Part shown: in pieces, positions 27,005 through 34,091 of the stretch
How positions within the stretch are numbered: the first letter of the stretch is position 1
Layout: each line of letters begins with the position of its first letter
NCBI RefSeq assembly: GCF_900142925.1
Contig: NZ_FRCN01000007.1
Span: forward strand, 1-64,000
Origin: Chitinophaga sp. CF418
GTDB taxonomy: Bacteria; Bacteroidota; Bacteroidia; Chitinophagales; Chitinophagaceae
DNA length: 64,000 nt
Direction of reading: 5' to 3'
Translations under genes and position numbers: made by a program
Notes under the pieces: generated by a model
What the model was told of the DNA's origin: nothing
The model's database searches: none
What the model saw: only the letters and a program-made list of their open reading frames with translations

Positions 27005-27799
27005 TTATTTTAAATATTCAATAGAAAATACCCCCTGTATATTGTCCACACCTGGCAGTGCGCCTGTCTTTGTATAACTAACACCCCAGGGCAGCCCACT
27101 GGCATCAAAAAAAGTATGCCCCGCTGCAAGCGATCTGCCCTGATTTTGCCGCTTCAGCTGTTCATCATACAAAGCATTCACTTTCGTGCCAGGATAAAAG
27201 GTTACTGTCTGATCTACAGCTACGCTTTCCAATCGAAATAACTCAGTAACTGGCTTACCTATTATAGTATATTCGTTATAGAGCTGGGTTTTGTTTTTAT
27301 AATAGTTTACCAGACCAAAATGAAAAGCAACCTTACTTTCAAACTCAGGTGTTGATGCCGTTGCATACAGTATTTGCCGCGCACAAAGGTCTGCTTTTAG
27401 GAAGCAATCTGCTTCAGATCCTTTCAGAAAAGGTTGACCGAAAACAGCGACAATTCCATCGCCCATAATCTTATCTATTTCACCGCCGTTTTTATAAATT
27501 ATCGGGATGATGATTTTATAATACTCATCAAAGTACCTGCTGATCTGTTTCCCGTTGAGATTTTTAAATCTGGTTGAAAATTTGCAGACATCGATAAAAA
27601 GCAGAAAGACTGGCGCAGCAGCACCGTTCTCAAAATACTTTTCATAATCGCCCGGAAGCAGTTCGACTGCCCGGTCGGTAAACGCCTTTTCAAAATAGTT
27701 GGGGTCCTTGATATTAAGATGTTCAAACAGGGATCTTTCTTCTTTGAAACTTTTATCATATTTCAGGCGCAGCTGCCTGTTAACTTCCAGGTTGGCCAT
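27005..27799 (-). CDS. Class III nucleotide cyclase, short type (first copy)
   Basis: A 264-aa protein closely related to the one at 24144. Metal Asp residues are at D70 (LLFIDVCKFS) and D114 (DKIMGDGIVAVFG). The later motif reads TIIGKPVTELFR, with Thr185 in place of the usual Asn and R189 present. About 60 helical residues precede the domain; the tail after 200 is short and unlike that of the long cyclases. The ATG lies 1 bp after the effector stop (TGA-T-ATG), tight coupling that ties effector and cyclase together. A homodimer could still have weak activity, but pairing with the complete long cyclase is the simplest reading. Confidence 0.82.
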   Translation of the reverse strand: MANLEVNRQLRLKYDKSFKEERSLFEHLNIKDPNYFEKAFTDRAVELLPGDYEKYFENGAAAPVFLLFIDVCKFSTRFKNLNGKQISRYFDEYYKIIIPIIYKNGGEIDKIMGDGIVAVFGQPFLKGSEADCFLKADLCARQILYATASTPEFESKVAFHFGLVNYYKNKTQLYNEYTIIGKPVTELFRLESVAVDQTVTFYPGTKVNALYDEQLKRQNQGRSLAAGHTFFDASGLPWGVSYTKTGALPGVDNIQGVFSIEYLK

Positions 27800-27800
27800 A

Positions 27801-28463
27801 TCAGTAGCGGATTAAACCTTTGAGTACATAAATTATGACTGTAACTACCAAGATAGCAAGGCTGATCACAAACGCCCATACCGCTTTCCCAACAAAGACA
27901 TATTTTCTGTCTGCAATGCCGGAAAGTGTATGAATTTGTTCCGTCAGGTGATCAGTATATTTATTCTCATCATCTAAAATGGCGTGTGCAGCGGCCTTAT
28001 ATGCTGTACTGTTACTATAATTCGCTTTGATGTTTCTGAAATACAGTATTGAATTGCCGCCGTCGTTATCCAGCCGGGGCTTTATTGCCATGAATGCATA
28101 GTAGATCGAGAACAGGCAGGAGATGCCAAACAGTACTACCAGAGAGATAATACATATTTCACCTTTGCCATTAATGGCCTGAAAAACTGATGCAGCGTTT
28201 GTATAAACTATAGTAAATAGCACCCCATAGCTCGTAAGGATGATTCCTGCCTTTCCTTCGGAAAAGCGAAGCCACTCTACAATATTTTGAAGTATCAGCC
28301 AGTACCTTTCTCCATGATCTGCGGTCTGTAACGGATTTTGGCTAGTTGTACCTGCTGGTGCATTAGGTGCTCCTGGTCGGCTGCTGGCGGGTGAAGGGGT
28401 AGCGGGATTGTTGTTAGGTCCGGGATTTCCTGTGGAACCCGCGTTGGATAAGGGCGTTGTCAT
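27801..28463 (-). CDS. Pycsar effector-like membrane protein (PycTM, DUF5706-type)
   Basis: A 220-aa membrane protein. Residues 1-45 are Pro/Asn/Ala-rich and probably disordered. From about 50 it matches the PycTM/DUF5706 pattern: a helix with WLRFSEGKAGIILTSYGVLF leading into membrane segment 1 (about 73-92), segment 2 (about 103-128, CIISLVVLFGISCLFSIYYA), a cytosolic section with ILYFRNIKAN and LTEQIHTLSGIADRKY, and segment 3 (about 190-216). In described Pycsar systems, cCMP or cUMP made after phage infection triggers such proteins to damage the membrane and stop phage spread. It is the first gene of the operon and the only effector for four cyclases. Family call is from motif memory; a profile search is needed for certainty. 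Confidence 0.75.
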   Translation of the reverse strand: MTTPLSNAGSTGNPGPNNNPATPSPASSRPGAPNAPAGTTSQNPLQTADHGERYWLILQNIVEWLRFSEGKAGIILTSYGVLFTIVYTNAASVFQAINGKGEICIISLVVLFGISCLFSIYYAFMAIKPRLDNDGGNSILYFRNIKANYSNSTAYKAAAHAILDDENKYTDHLTEQIHTLSGIADRKYVFVGKAVWAFVISLAILVVTVIIYVLKGLIRY

Positions 28464-28992
28464 TTTCTTAGAAACAATGATTTTATGTTCGACAATAAAA
28501 AGTTTACATATAAAGATAAGTAATTTTGGAGAGACAGATTTATTCCTGCTAGAACCGGTATATTACTCTGCGTGATAACATAGATCAGCGTAGGATAATT
28601 AGAAAAGAACGGAGCCACAGTAAATGCAACTTGATGTATGCCGTTATTCAATCTATCATAAAGGACTTTTAACCTAAATCGGGGAAGGCGCTGCCGCCGC
28701 GCCATTCCCCGTACCCTATCCCGGCGGGGTTCCAAACAATGGTTAGGCATTTTGTTTATAGGTTGATTTATTTCATAGTGATGACTTGTTTTAGTGAATT
28801 GTTGGATCAATCATGTCAAAGTGGTACAAGGCGGGTCAAGGCAAGCTTATTCCGTTGGATATTTCGTAAAATTTATTTAAGAGTCTTGAAAAAATGTAGG
28901 TAGCCAGCTATGTTTTGGTAATACCAAAACTTTCATTCACTTATGGCTTCGCATTCGTTCCCTTTTTCATGCTGCCGCATTCAATAGGAATA
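28464..28992. other. Leader region of the cyclase operon
   Basis: 529 bases between the effector start and the recombinase fragment, expected to contain the operon promoter. The main visible structure is the GC-rich hairpin at 28680-28711, followed by a second GC-rich stretch to about 28730. A TTG-started frame (28810-28460) overlaps the effector ATG but is poorly supported. No other gene is seen. Confidence 0.5.
28680..28711. repeat. GC-rich hairpin upstream of the effector gene
   Basis: Arms CGGGGAA-GGCGC and GCGCC-A-TTCCCCG form a 12-bp stem with one bulged A and a 7-base loop. It stands out against AT-rich DNA and lies about 220 bp upstream of the effector ATG. Could be a REP-like element, an attenuator in the operon leader, or a small structured RNA. 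Confidence 0.6.
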
Positions 28993-29184
28993 TTATGTGT
29001 AATGATTTCCCGTTACATTTTCCGATTCAGAGTTCCATTGACCTTTGGGGATTTTGTCTTTCAGGCTAATTTCGACAGGCTCGCCTCCGTTCACGGTGAT
29101 TCGTGCATATACCACCGCCAGCTCCTTTGCGCCTTTGACATTACGAACAATAAAGTCAATACCAAATGAGTTTTGTGCATTCAT
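28993..29184 (-). pseudogene. Tyrosine recombinase (integrase) N-terminal fragment
   Basis: 63 codons from an ATG at 29184. The sequence FGIDFIVRNVKGAKELAVVY followed by ARITVNGGEPVEISLKDKIPKGQW is the arm-DNA-binding domain (Arm-DNA-bind_5 type) found at the N-terminus of Bacteroidota integrases of about 400 aa. The frame stops at 28995-28993 and no core-binding or catalytic (R..H.R..Y) domain follows on this strand. It lies about 300 bp from the intact tRNA-Pro, where the integrase of a tRNA-targeted element is expected, so it is the likely founder enzyme of the element, now deleted. Confidence 0.75.
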
Positions 29185-29424
29185 AACAGTTCAATTTTTA
29201 GGTTTTTAATGCCGTTTGTTATCACTCCCACTATCCACTCACCGTAAAGCGGTGAAATCATCACGCAAACGGCATCAAAAGGCACCAGAAAAAATGGTTT
29301 TACTTTTTGAATGCCAAAGAGTTACAACGGTTTTCGTGAGTAATATTCGGTAAAAAATTTACTCACGGATTTACTCACGAATAGAATGATATGAATTGAT
29401 ATAATTTGCCAGGCTGAAAAAAGA
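29185..29424. other. Region between recombinase fragment and tRNA terminator
   Basis: No gene. Contains the second copy of the 20-bp end repeat (29359-29378), and an ACTCACG/CGTGAGT pair near 29333-29380. Expected site of recombinase arm-type binding. Confidence 0.4.
29359..29378 (+). repeat. 20-bp direct repeat near the right element end
   Basis: Identical to 23759-23778 and in the same orientation. It lies 103 bp inside the tRNA-proximal attachment copy; the partner lies 47 bp inside the distal one. Confidence 0.6.
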
Positions 29425-29458
29425 AAAAGCCCGCAAATACTGACTATTTGCGGGCTTT
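29425..29458 (-). terminator. Terminator of tRNA-Pro, element-borne
   Basis: A 14-bp stem (AAAGCCCGCAAATA / TATTTGCGGGCTTT) with a 5-base loop; on the minus strand it is followed by a T-rich run. It lies 23 bp past the tRNA 3' end and replaces the displaced native terminator at 23646. Confidence 0.8.
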
Positions 29459-29481
29459 GAATCGAATTGAAGTGTGTTTTG

Positions 29482-29555
29482 TCGGGACGACTAGATTCGA
29501 ACTAGCGACCCCTTGCACCCCATGCAAGTGCGCTACCGGGCTGCGCTACGTCCCG
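29482..29555 (-). tRNA. tRNA-Pro(GGG)
   Basis: On the minus strand the sequence folds into a normal cloverleaf: acceptor CGGGACG/CGTCCCG, D-arm GCGC/GCGC, anticodon stem CTTGC/GCAAG with loop ATGGGGT (anticodon GGG, reading proline codons CCC and CCU), and T-arm CTAG..TTCGAAT..CTAG. The discriminator base is A and no CCA is encoded. Its 3' end is the integration site of the element at 23687-29505. Upstream, TACATTTG (29597-29590) resembles the Bacteroidota -7 box TAnnTTTG. Confidence 0.95.
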
Positions 29556-29876
29556 AACCGGTACGCGCCGCTTTTTCAACGGCGGGATGCAAATGTAACA
29601 ATAAATTTCATTTTTAAAAATTTTTAAGCACTTATTTTCCAGACCCTACGAACCTATCGGCAGCGTTTTATGTAGTTGACTATCAGTTTACTACAGGATG
29701 CATTAAATGGCAGCCGATGTTGTCTTTTGGCGATTATAGTTCGCTCCTCCGGCGAAAATTGAATTTTTGCAATTTCCCTTTAATGGATGCCAACCGGGTC
29801 CAAGGCCCCTTTTGGGTTCGAAATATTCTTTCATGACTTTAATACCGATCTTTTTTTGGCCCTCGATCCTTAGGGT

Positions 29877-30803
29877 TTATAATCTTGAATTAAATGACTG
29901 GCGAAACTCCAACGGCGTTTGGCTGGTTTTTGTCTTGAATACCTTATTAAACGACTGTGAATGTTTAAAGCCTAATTCATAAGCAATCTCTGATACGGAT
30001 AGATCGGTTGTAGATAATTTTTCCTTTGCAAAGTCCATTAACTTGTCTTGCAGAAACTGTTGAGTCGTCTGTCCTGTAATAGCCCTCAGTAAGCGGCTTA
30101 AATAGTTTGACGAAATATGCAATTCATCAGCTATGAATTGAACTGTAGGCATTCCTTTTACTGCCAGATCATTACGTTTAAAGTATTCACTGATCAAGAA
30201 TTCCAATTTCTCCAGAATTTTATGATTATCTTTTTTCCTGGTAATGAATTGCCTTTGATAAAACCGCTCAGCATATGCTAATATTAATTCGATCTGTGCC
30301 AGTATTATATCCTGGCTACAGGCATCGATTCCACTATGATACTCCTGAGATATATTTTCGAAAATATTTATGATAATTGTTTCCTCATTGGCTGAAAGAT
30401 GTAACGCCTCATTAACGTTGTAATTGAAATATTCGTATTGTTTAATTTTTTTTGCCAGCGGTGTATTCCAGAGAAAATCAGGGTGGATAAGTAATTGCCA
30501 TCAGGTATGATTAGATTCCTGTATTGATGCGTCGATACTTATTAACTGCTTCGGCAGCATAAAATGTAAAACGCCTTTGTTAAAATCAATTTCCTTCTGT
30601 CCATACCAAAATTTTGCGTTGACGTTCTTTTTTAGTGCAATGGTATAAAAATTTCGAATTAAACTCGTAATACCACTATCTGGCATCCAACTCGCCTCTT
30701 CGCACTTTGTAATGCTTAATAAAGGATGCTCTGGCTCAGGACGATTACTCAATTGGTGAAACTCAGCAATTGTATTGATATGAATTTTATTCAGCACTTG
30801 CAT
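29877..30803 (-). pseudogene. AraC-family regulator interrupted by an in-frame TGA
   Basis: Residues 1-100 (30803-30504) look like the N-terminal domain of Chitinophagaceae AraC regulators (WYGQKEIDFNKGVLHFMLPK). A single TGA at 30503-30501 follows. The same frame then continues without another stop through WQLLIHPDFLWNTPLAKKIK and EALHLSANEETIIINIFENI to a complete C-terminal HTH_18 domain (IADELHISSNYLSRLLRAIT, ending VFKTKTSQTPLEFRQSFNS). Intact members have a Gly near the stop position, so one base change (GGA to TGA) would explain it. The two halves total about 308 codons, the normal length. A C-terminal product from the TTG at 30206 is possible. It faces away from the YceI gene and may once have controlled it. 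Confidence 0.8.
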
Positions 30804-30983
30804 AGCGAAATAATGATCTTTTTCTGAAAAACCTACGTATTTGCAAATTTAGGCCAGTTTTTTAAAGCTTCAACTCGTTTTATGCTTAGGGCAGATTAGA
30901 CTACAGTAAAGTCAGATTGGGCTACATGACTTTGCGATTCGTTTTCGAACATTGCATTTTTATTAATCATCAAAAAAACAACA

Positions 30984-31538
30984 ATGAGTAACGTAAAGTG
31001 GATATCAGATCCTTTACATAGCGAATTAGGCTTTAAGATCAGGCACCTGATGATCAGTAATGTCTCTGGTTTCATTAAGCACTTTCGGGTAGAAGTAGAA
31101 ACCCTTGAAGAAGATTTTAGCAAAGCTTCCATATTGCTAACAGCGGACATGAGTACGCTCAGTACCAATAATGAGCAAAGAGACAAGCACCTGCATTCAA
31201 AGGATTTTTTTGAAGTAGACAATTATCCAGATTTAACATTCAGATCAACGAATATTGAAAAGATTAACAATGAAAAATTCGTTTTAAGTGGTGAATTAAC
31301 TTTAAAGGGCATAACAAAGCCAGTCGTTATGGATGCGGAATTTAACGGTATAATAAGAGATCCTGAAAGAGGTACAAAAGCCGGTTTTACTATTACAGGC
31401 AAAATTAATCGTAGTGGCTGGGGAGTTAGTTTTAACCGTGTTTTGGAATCAGGAGGGGTTGGATTGGGAGAAGATGTAAATATCATAAGTGAAATACAGT
31501 TGGCAAAACAGGAAGCGACTGAATCAATCGCGATTTGA
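30984..31538 (+). CDS. YceI-family polyisoprenoid-binding-like protein
   Basis: A 184-aa lipocalin-like protein with no signal peptide (MSNVKWISDPLHSELGFKIR). YceI hallmarks are visible: HSELGFKIRHLMISNVSGFI near the N-terminus, the STNNEQRDKHLHSKDFFEVDNYPDLTF region around 60-85, LTLKGITKPVVMDAEF at about 105-120 and NRSGWGVSF near 150. Family members bind isoprenoid or fatty lipids in a beta-barrel; the precise ligand is unknown. It is divergent from the broken AraC gene at 30803. Confidence 0.9.
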   Translation: MSNVKWISDPLHSELGFKIRHLMISNVSGFIKHFRVEVETLEEDFSKASILLTADMSTLSTNNEQRDKHLHSKDFFEVDNYPDLTFRSTNIEKINNEKFVLSGELTLKGITKPVVMDAEFNGIIRDPERGTKAGFTITGKINRSGWGVSFNRVLESGGVGLGEDVNIISEIQLAKQEATESIAI

Positions 31539-31651
31539 ATATTGGCAATTATTCAATACGTATTATCTAACATAGATATTTGAGTAATTGAATTTGGATA
31601 ATGGTTTCCAAAAATGGTTCGAAGTTTATCCAGTCGTCCCCAAAAAAAAAG

Positions 31652-31684
31652 AAAAGGTTCTGATAAAATCAGCACCTTTTTTTA
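31652..31684 (+). terminator. Terminator-like hairpin
   Basis: Left arm AAAAGGTTCTGAT pairs with ATCAGCACCTTTT (12 of 13 positions) around a 3-base loop, followed by more T residues. It is about 115 bp after the YceI stop and could end that transcript. Confidence 0.6.
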
Positions 31685-31809
31685 TGTCATATTACGTATA
31701 CATACTCAGAAGTGAATTAATCAACAAGTATTATTGTGGCCAAACAGATGATATTGTACAACGCTCATCAAAGGATGCAAAGTTGCCGATGGACCTCAAT
31801 CGGCAATAA
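31684..31809 (+). pseudogene. GIY-YIG nuclease N-terminal fragment
   Basis: An ATG at 31684 gives MSYYVYILRSELINKYYCGQ followed by TDDIVQR. This matches the first strand and GIY-YIG-type core of UriC/YhbQ-like nucleases (YVYIL.S......YY.G.T.D...R). The conserved continuation (H..G...T......L.....) is absent and unrelated sequence follows to a stop at 31807, so about two thirds of the domain is lost. Such genes are often carried at integration sites. Confidence 0.5.
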
Positions 31810-32195
31810 TGGTAGTAAAAGCAGTAATCTGTATACCAATCGGCGCGTTTTCAATCTGGAACTTCGCAATAGTAAATTGCAACGGAAAAGTAATTGGAAA
31901 ACAAAGTATTAAAATCGAAATCATACAGAAGATCAAATTGAACGACGGAGTAAAAATGGGTTTGGCGTTTTTCAGAATCCTGATGTGCAGAAACGAGGAA
32001 AATAAAATTATCTACTGGAGGCCTGAGTATGTAAATAGGGCTGTAACAAAATTGGTTGATTTCTTTGGTAAAAACTTTTGATAAAGGGGGAAGGACAGAT
32101 TACCGGATAATGAATACTGCAATTACAGAAGCGAATGGTGAGGTTAGACATAATCGGAAAAGTGGTCTATTATATACGTTTAAATAATCATCGAT

Positions 32196-32642
32196 ATGAA
32201 AACGGTAACTCTCAGTCTACTCTTGACCATTATAGGTATGCAATGGTCCTTTGCACAAAATTCTCCTGTTGACCAGGAAATCATTAAACTTTCCAGGGAC
32301 AAGTGGCAGTGGATGGCTGACAAAAATGTAGGTGTTCTGGACAGCCTTTTCCATGAAAAATCCATGTTTGTTCACATGGGAGGATCATGGGGAAAACAAC
32401 AGGAACTCAATGTGATCAAAACCGGTGGTATCTGGTACAAGAAAACGGACATCCACGAAGTTTCTGTGAACATTATCGACAATACGGCTATTCTCCTGAA
32501 CAGAATCGATCTGTTGGCCATTGTTGGCGGCAACGAGGTCACTAACCCGTTTATGGTTACAGAAGTTTATATTAAACAGAACGGATCATGGAAGCTTGGC
32601 TCATTATCGTTCACAAGGTTACTTACTCCTGGTGGTAAATAA
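32196..32642 (+). CDS. Secreted NTF2-like (DUF4440-type) protein
   Basis: A 148-aa protein with a signal peptide (MKTVTLSLLLTIIGMQWSFA, cut before QNSP). The mature part has the cone-like NTF2 fold pattern: an N-terminal helix with QEIIKLSRDKWQWMADKNVG, then LDSLFHEKSMFVHMGGSWG and a C-terminal strand TEVYIKQNGSWKLGSLSFTR. Members serve as small enzymes or binding proteins, with no catalytic role predictable here. It is the first of three plus-strand genes for small periplasmic proteins (CMD and cupin follow), a combination common in Bacteroidota. Confidence 0.85.
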   Translation: MKTVTLSLLLTIIGMQWSFAQNSPVDQEIIKLSRDKWQWMADKNVGVLDSLFHEKSMFVHMGGSWGKQQELNVIKTGGIWYKKTDIHEVSVNIIDNTAILLNRIDLLAIVGGNEVTNPFMVTEVYIKQNGSWKLGSLSFTRLLTPGGK

Positions 32643-32734
32643 TTTCGGCGAGATGGTTCCGCAGTTGCTACACCCGATCCTAAGAAGACAAGACTGGATG
32701 TCATAGAAAAGGGTACAAAAAATATTAAATAGCA

Positions 32735-33466
32735 ATGAAGAAAAATAGAATACTCATAGCATTAATTATCACCCTAAGCTCCATTTCTGTTACGTTGAAT
32801 GCGCAGACTACCCAAAATGAAAAGTTGATATTAAGTTCCAAGGAGCAAAGTCTTGTTGCTATTGCTGCCTCTACTGCAAAAGGTAATCTTTCAAAGCTGA
32901 AAACGGAACTAAATACAGGACTTGAAGCGGGTTTGACTGTCAACCAAATAAAAGAGATTATTGTACATATTTATGCCTATGCAGGTTTTCCCCGTAGCAT
33001 CCGTGGCTTGCAGACATTTATGGCCGTATTGGATGAACGAAAGGGCAGAGGTATTAATGATGTGCCGGGTGCAGAAGCGTCGCCAATAAATAATGATAGC
33101 AGCAAGTATGAACGTGGTAAGGCGATATTGGAAAAATTAACGGGTGTCCCTGAAACCGGCCCTAAAAAAGGTTATGCGGCTTTTGCCCCTATAATAGAAA
33201 TTTTTCTTAAAGAGCATTTATTCGCCGATATTTTTGAAAGGGACGTATTGACCTATGCAGAAAGGGAATTGGTAACCGTATCGGTATTGAGCAGTATCGG
33301 GAGGGTAGAGCCGATGTTACAAGCACATTTGAAAATCTGTCTGAATGTCGGCTTAACGGTTGAGCAACTGCACCAGGTCGTGGCTATCATTAAATCTACA
33401 GCCGGTAAAAAAGAAGCCATAGCTGCCCGAAAGGTATTGGATGAGGTGTTAGAAAGCAGGAAGTAA
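32735..33466 (+). CDS. Carboxymuconolactone decarboxylase family protein, exported
   Basis: A 243-aa protein with a signal peptide (cleavage near LNAQ, residue 23-24). Two AhpD-like helical repeats are present: residues about 45-110 (LNTGLEAGLTVNQIKEIIVH, then IYAYAGFPRSIRG) and about 165-235 (ERELVTVSVLSSIGRVEPML, then HLKICLNVGLTVEQLHQVV). The Cys-x-x-Cys redox motif of AhpD is absent; only one Cys (in HLKICLN) is seen, so a peroxidase role is unlikely. It lies 92 bp after the NTF2-like gene and 33 bp before the cupin. Confidence 0.88.
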   Translation: MKKNRILIALIITLSSISVTLNAQTTQNEKLILSSKEQSLVAIAASTAKGNLSKLKTELNTGLEAGLTVNQIKEIIVHIYAYAGFPRSIRGLQTFMAVLDERKGRGINDVPGAEASPINNDSSKYERGKAILEKLTGVPETGPKKGYAAFAPIIEIFLKEHLFADIFERDVLTYAERELVTVSVLSSIGRVEPMLQAHLKICLNVGLTVEQLHQVVAIIKSTAGKKEAIAARKVLDEVLESRK

Positions 33467-33499
33467 AATCTGAAGCTGTTGAACTAAAGAATATTGACA

Positions 33500-34015
33500 A
33501 TGAGAAATACAAGATTAACAGAAAGTATCTTGACTGTTTCGGCAATATGTGTTGCAGTAGTAGTATTGTCCTGTAACAATCGTAAAGGGCAGCAATCTGA
33601 TATCGTTAAAACAGATGCGGATATGGTTTTTCCAAAGGGTGAAAAAGTAACAAGCAATAATTTTACAGGAACGGTATGGGTAAATTATCTGATAGAATCC
33701 GATACTGTGCACAATGTAAACATCGGATCGGTAACGTTTGAGCCAGGCGCAAGAACCAACTGGCATTACCACAAAGGAGGCCAAATACTTTTGGTAACTG
33801 ATGGAAGAGGTTTATACCAGGAAAAAGGAAAGCCTGTTGAGATCATTAAAAAAGGTGATGTAGTGAAATGTTCGCCAAACATAGAACATTGGCATGGGGC
33901 TACGCCCACAGACGGCATGACTCATATTGCTATAGGGACCAATACAAATATAGGAGGCGCAGTATGGCTGAAACCGGTAACAGATGGGGAATACCATAGC
34001 GGCGAAAAACAGTAA
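33500..34015 (+). CDS. Cupin-domain lipoprotein
   Basis: A 171-aa lipoprotein from the ATG at 33500; lipobox VVVLSCNN (Cys near residue 23). The cupin domain shows motif 1 as G-(x)5-H-x-H (GARTNWHYHKGGQILLV) and motif 2 as G-D-V-x(5)-P-x(2)-H-W-H (GDVVKCSPNIEHWHG), so the metal-binding His residues are kept. It resembles the small cupins sometimes annotated as (R)-mandelonitrile lyase-like, but that activity should not be assumed. Last gene of the plus-strand trio, followed by a terminator. Confidence 0.88.
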   Translation: MRNTRLTESILTVSAICVAVVVLSCNNRKGQQSDIVKTDADMVFPKGEKVTSNNFTGTVWVNYLIESDTVHNVNIGSVTFEPGARTNWHYHKGGQILLVTDGRGLYQEKGKPVEIIKKGDVVKCSPNIEHWHGATPTDGMTHIAIGTNTNIGGAVWLKPVTDGEYHSGEKQ

Positions 34016-34040
34016 CCGTGGCTTACCAACCTGCAAATCA

Positions 34041-34075
34041 ACAACCTGGCAGTGCTACTTGTGCTGCCAGGTTGT
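34041..34075. terminator. Bidirectional terminator
   Basis: A 12-bp perfect stem (ACAACCTGGCAG / CTGCCAGGTTGT) with an 11-base loop between convergent genes (cupin on plus, DUF3857 on minus). Confidence 0.8.
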
Positions 34076-34091
34076 TCTTTGACAGCAATGG

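Larger units (their letters stand above)
23687..29505. mobile_element. Integrative element in tRNA-Pro(GGG) carrying a Pycsar-like cassette
   Basis: A 5.8-kb segment bounded by an exact 25-bp direct repeat (23687-23711 and 29481-29505) that consists of the 3' end of the tRNA-Pro gene. The intact tRNA is at 29482-29555, so the element entered at the tRNA 3' end, restored it, and left the displaced copy beside the old terminator at 23646. Next to the tRNA is the N-terminal arm-binding region of a tyrosine recombinase (28993-29184); the catalytic domain is gone, so the element is probably immobile now. Cargo: one membrane effector and four nucleotide cyclases, all minus strand. The element looks more AT-rich than the PULs around it. 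Confidence 0.8.
31539..32195. other. Gene-poor region with terminator and nuclease remnant
   Basis: Contains a tRNA-3'-end-like string near 31617-31642, a terminator at 31652-31684 and a GIY-YIG fragment at 31684. A 90-codon frame (31809-32081) reads ILMCRNEENKIIYWRPEYVN in its second half; I do not recognise it and cannot exclude coding. Nothing else is supportable. Confidence 0.45.

Noticed and set aside
24144-27799. Housekeeping adenylate cyclases
   Set aside because: No regulatory, membrane or TPR domains typical of such enzymes, the adenine-specifying Asp is not Asp in any of the four, and the operon carries a Pycsar-type effector in a mobile element.
28668-28748. Integron attC-like site
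   Set aside because: GTTAGGC fits the core consensus, but the opposite end reads ACCTAAA and not RYYYAAC, the inner arms do not pair, and no integron integrase is present.
28460-28810. 116-codon minus-strand frame whose stop overlaps the effector ATG
   Set aside because: The start is TTG, the middle is simply the translation of the GC-rich hairpin (Arg-rich), and the rest shows no protein-like pattern. The ATGA overlap is probably chance.
31809-32081. 90-codon plus-strand ORF
   Set aside because: Possible coding in the second half, but no recognised family and a decayed neighbourhood; left as part of the gene-poor region.
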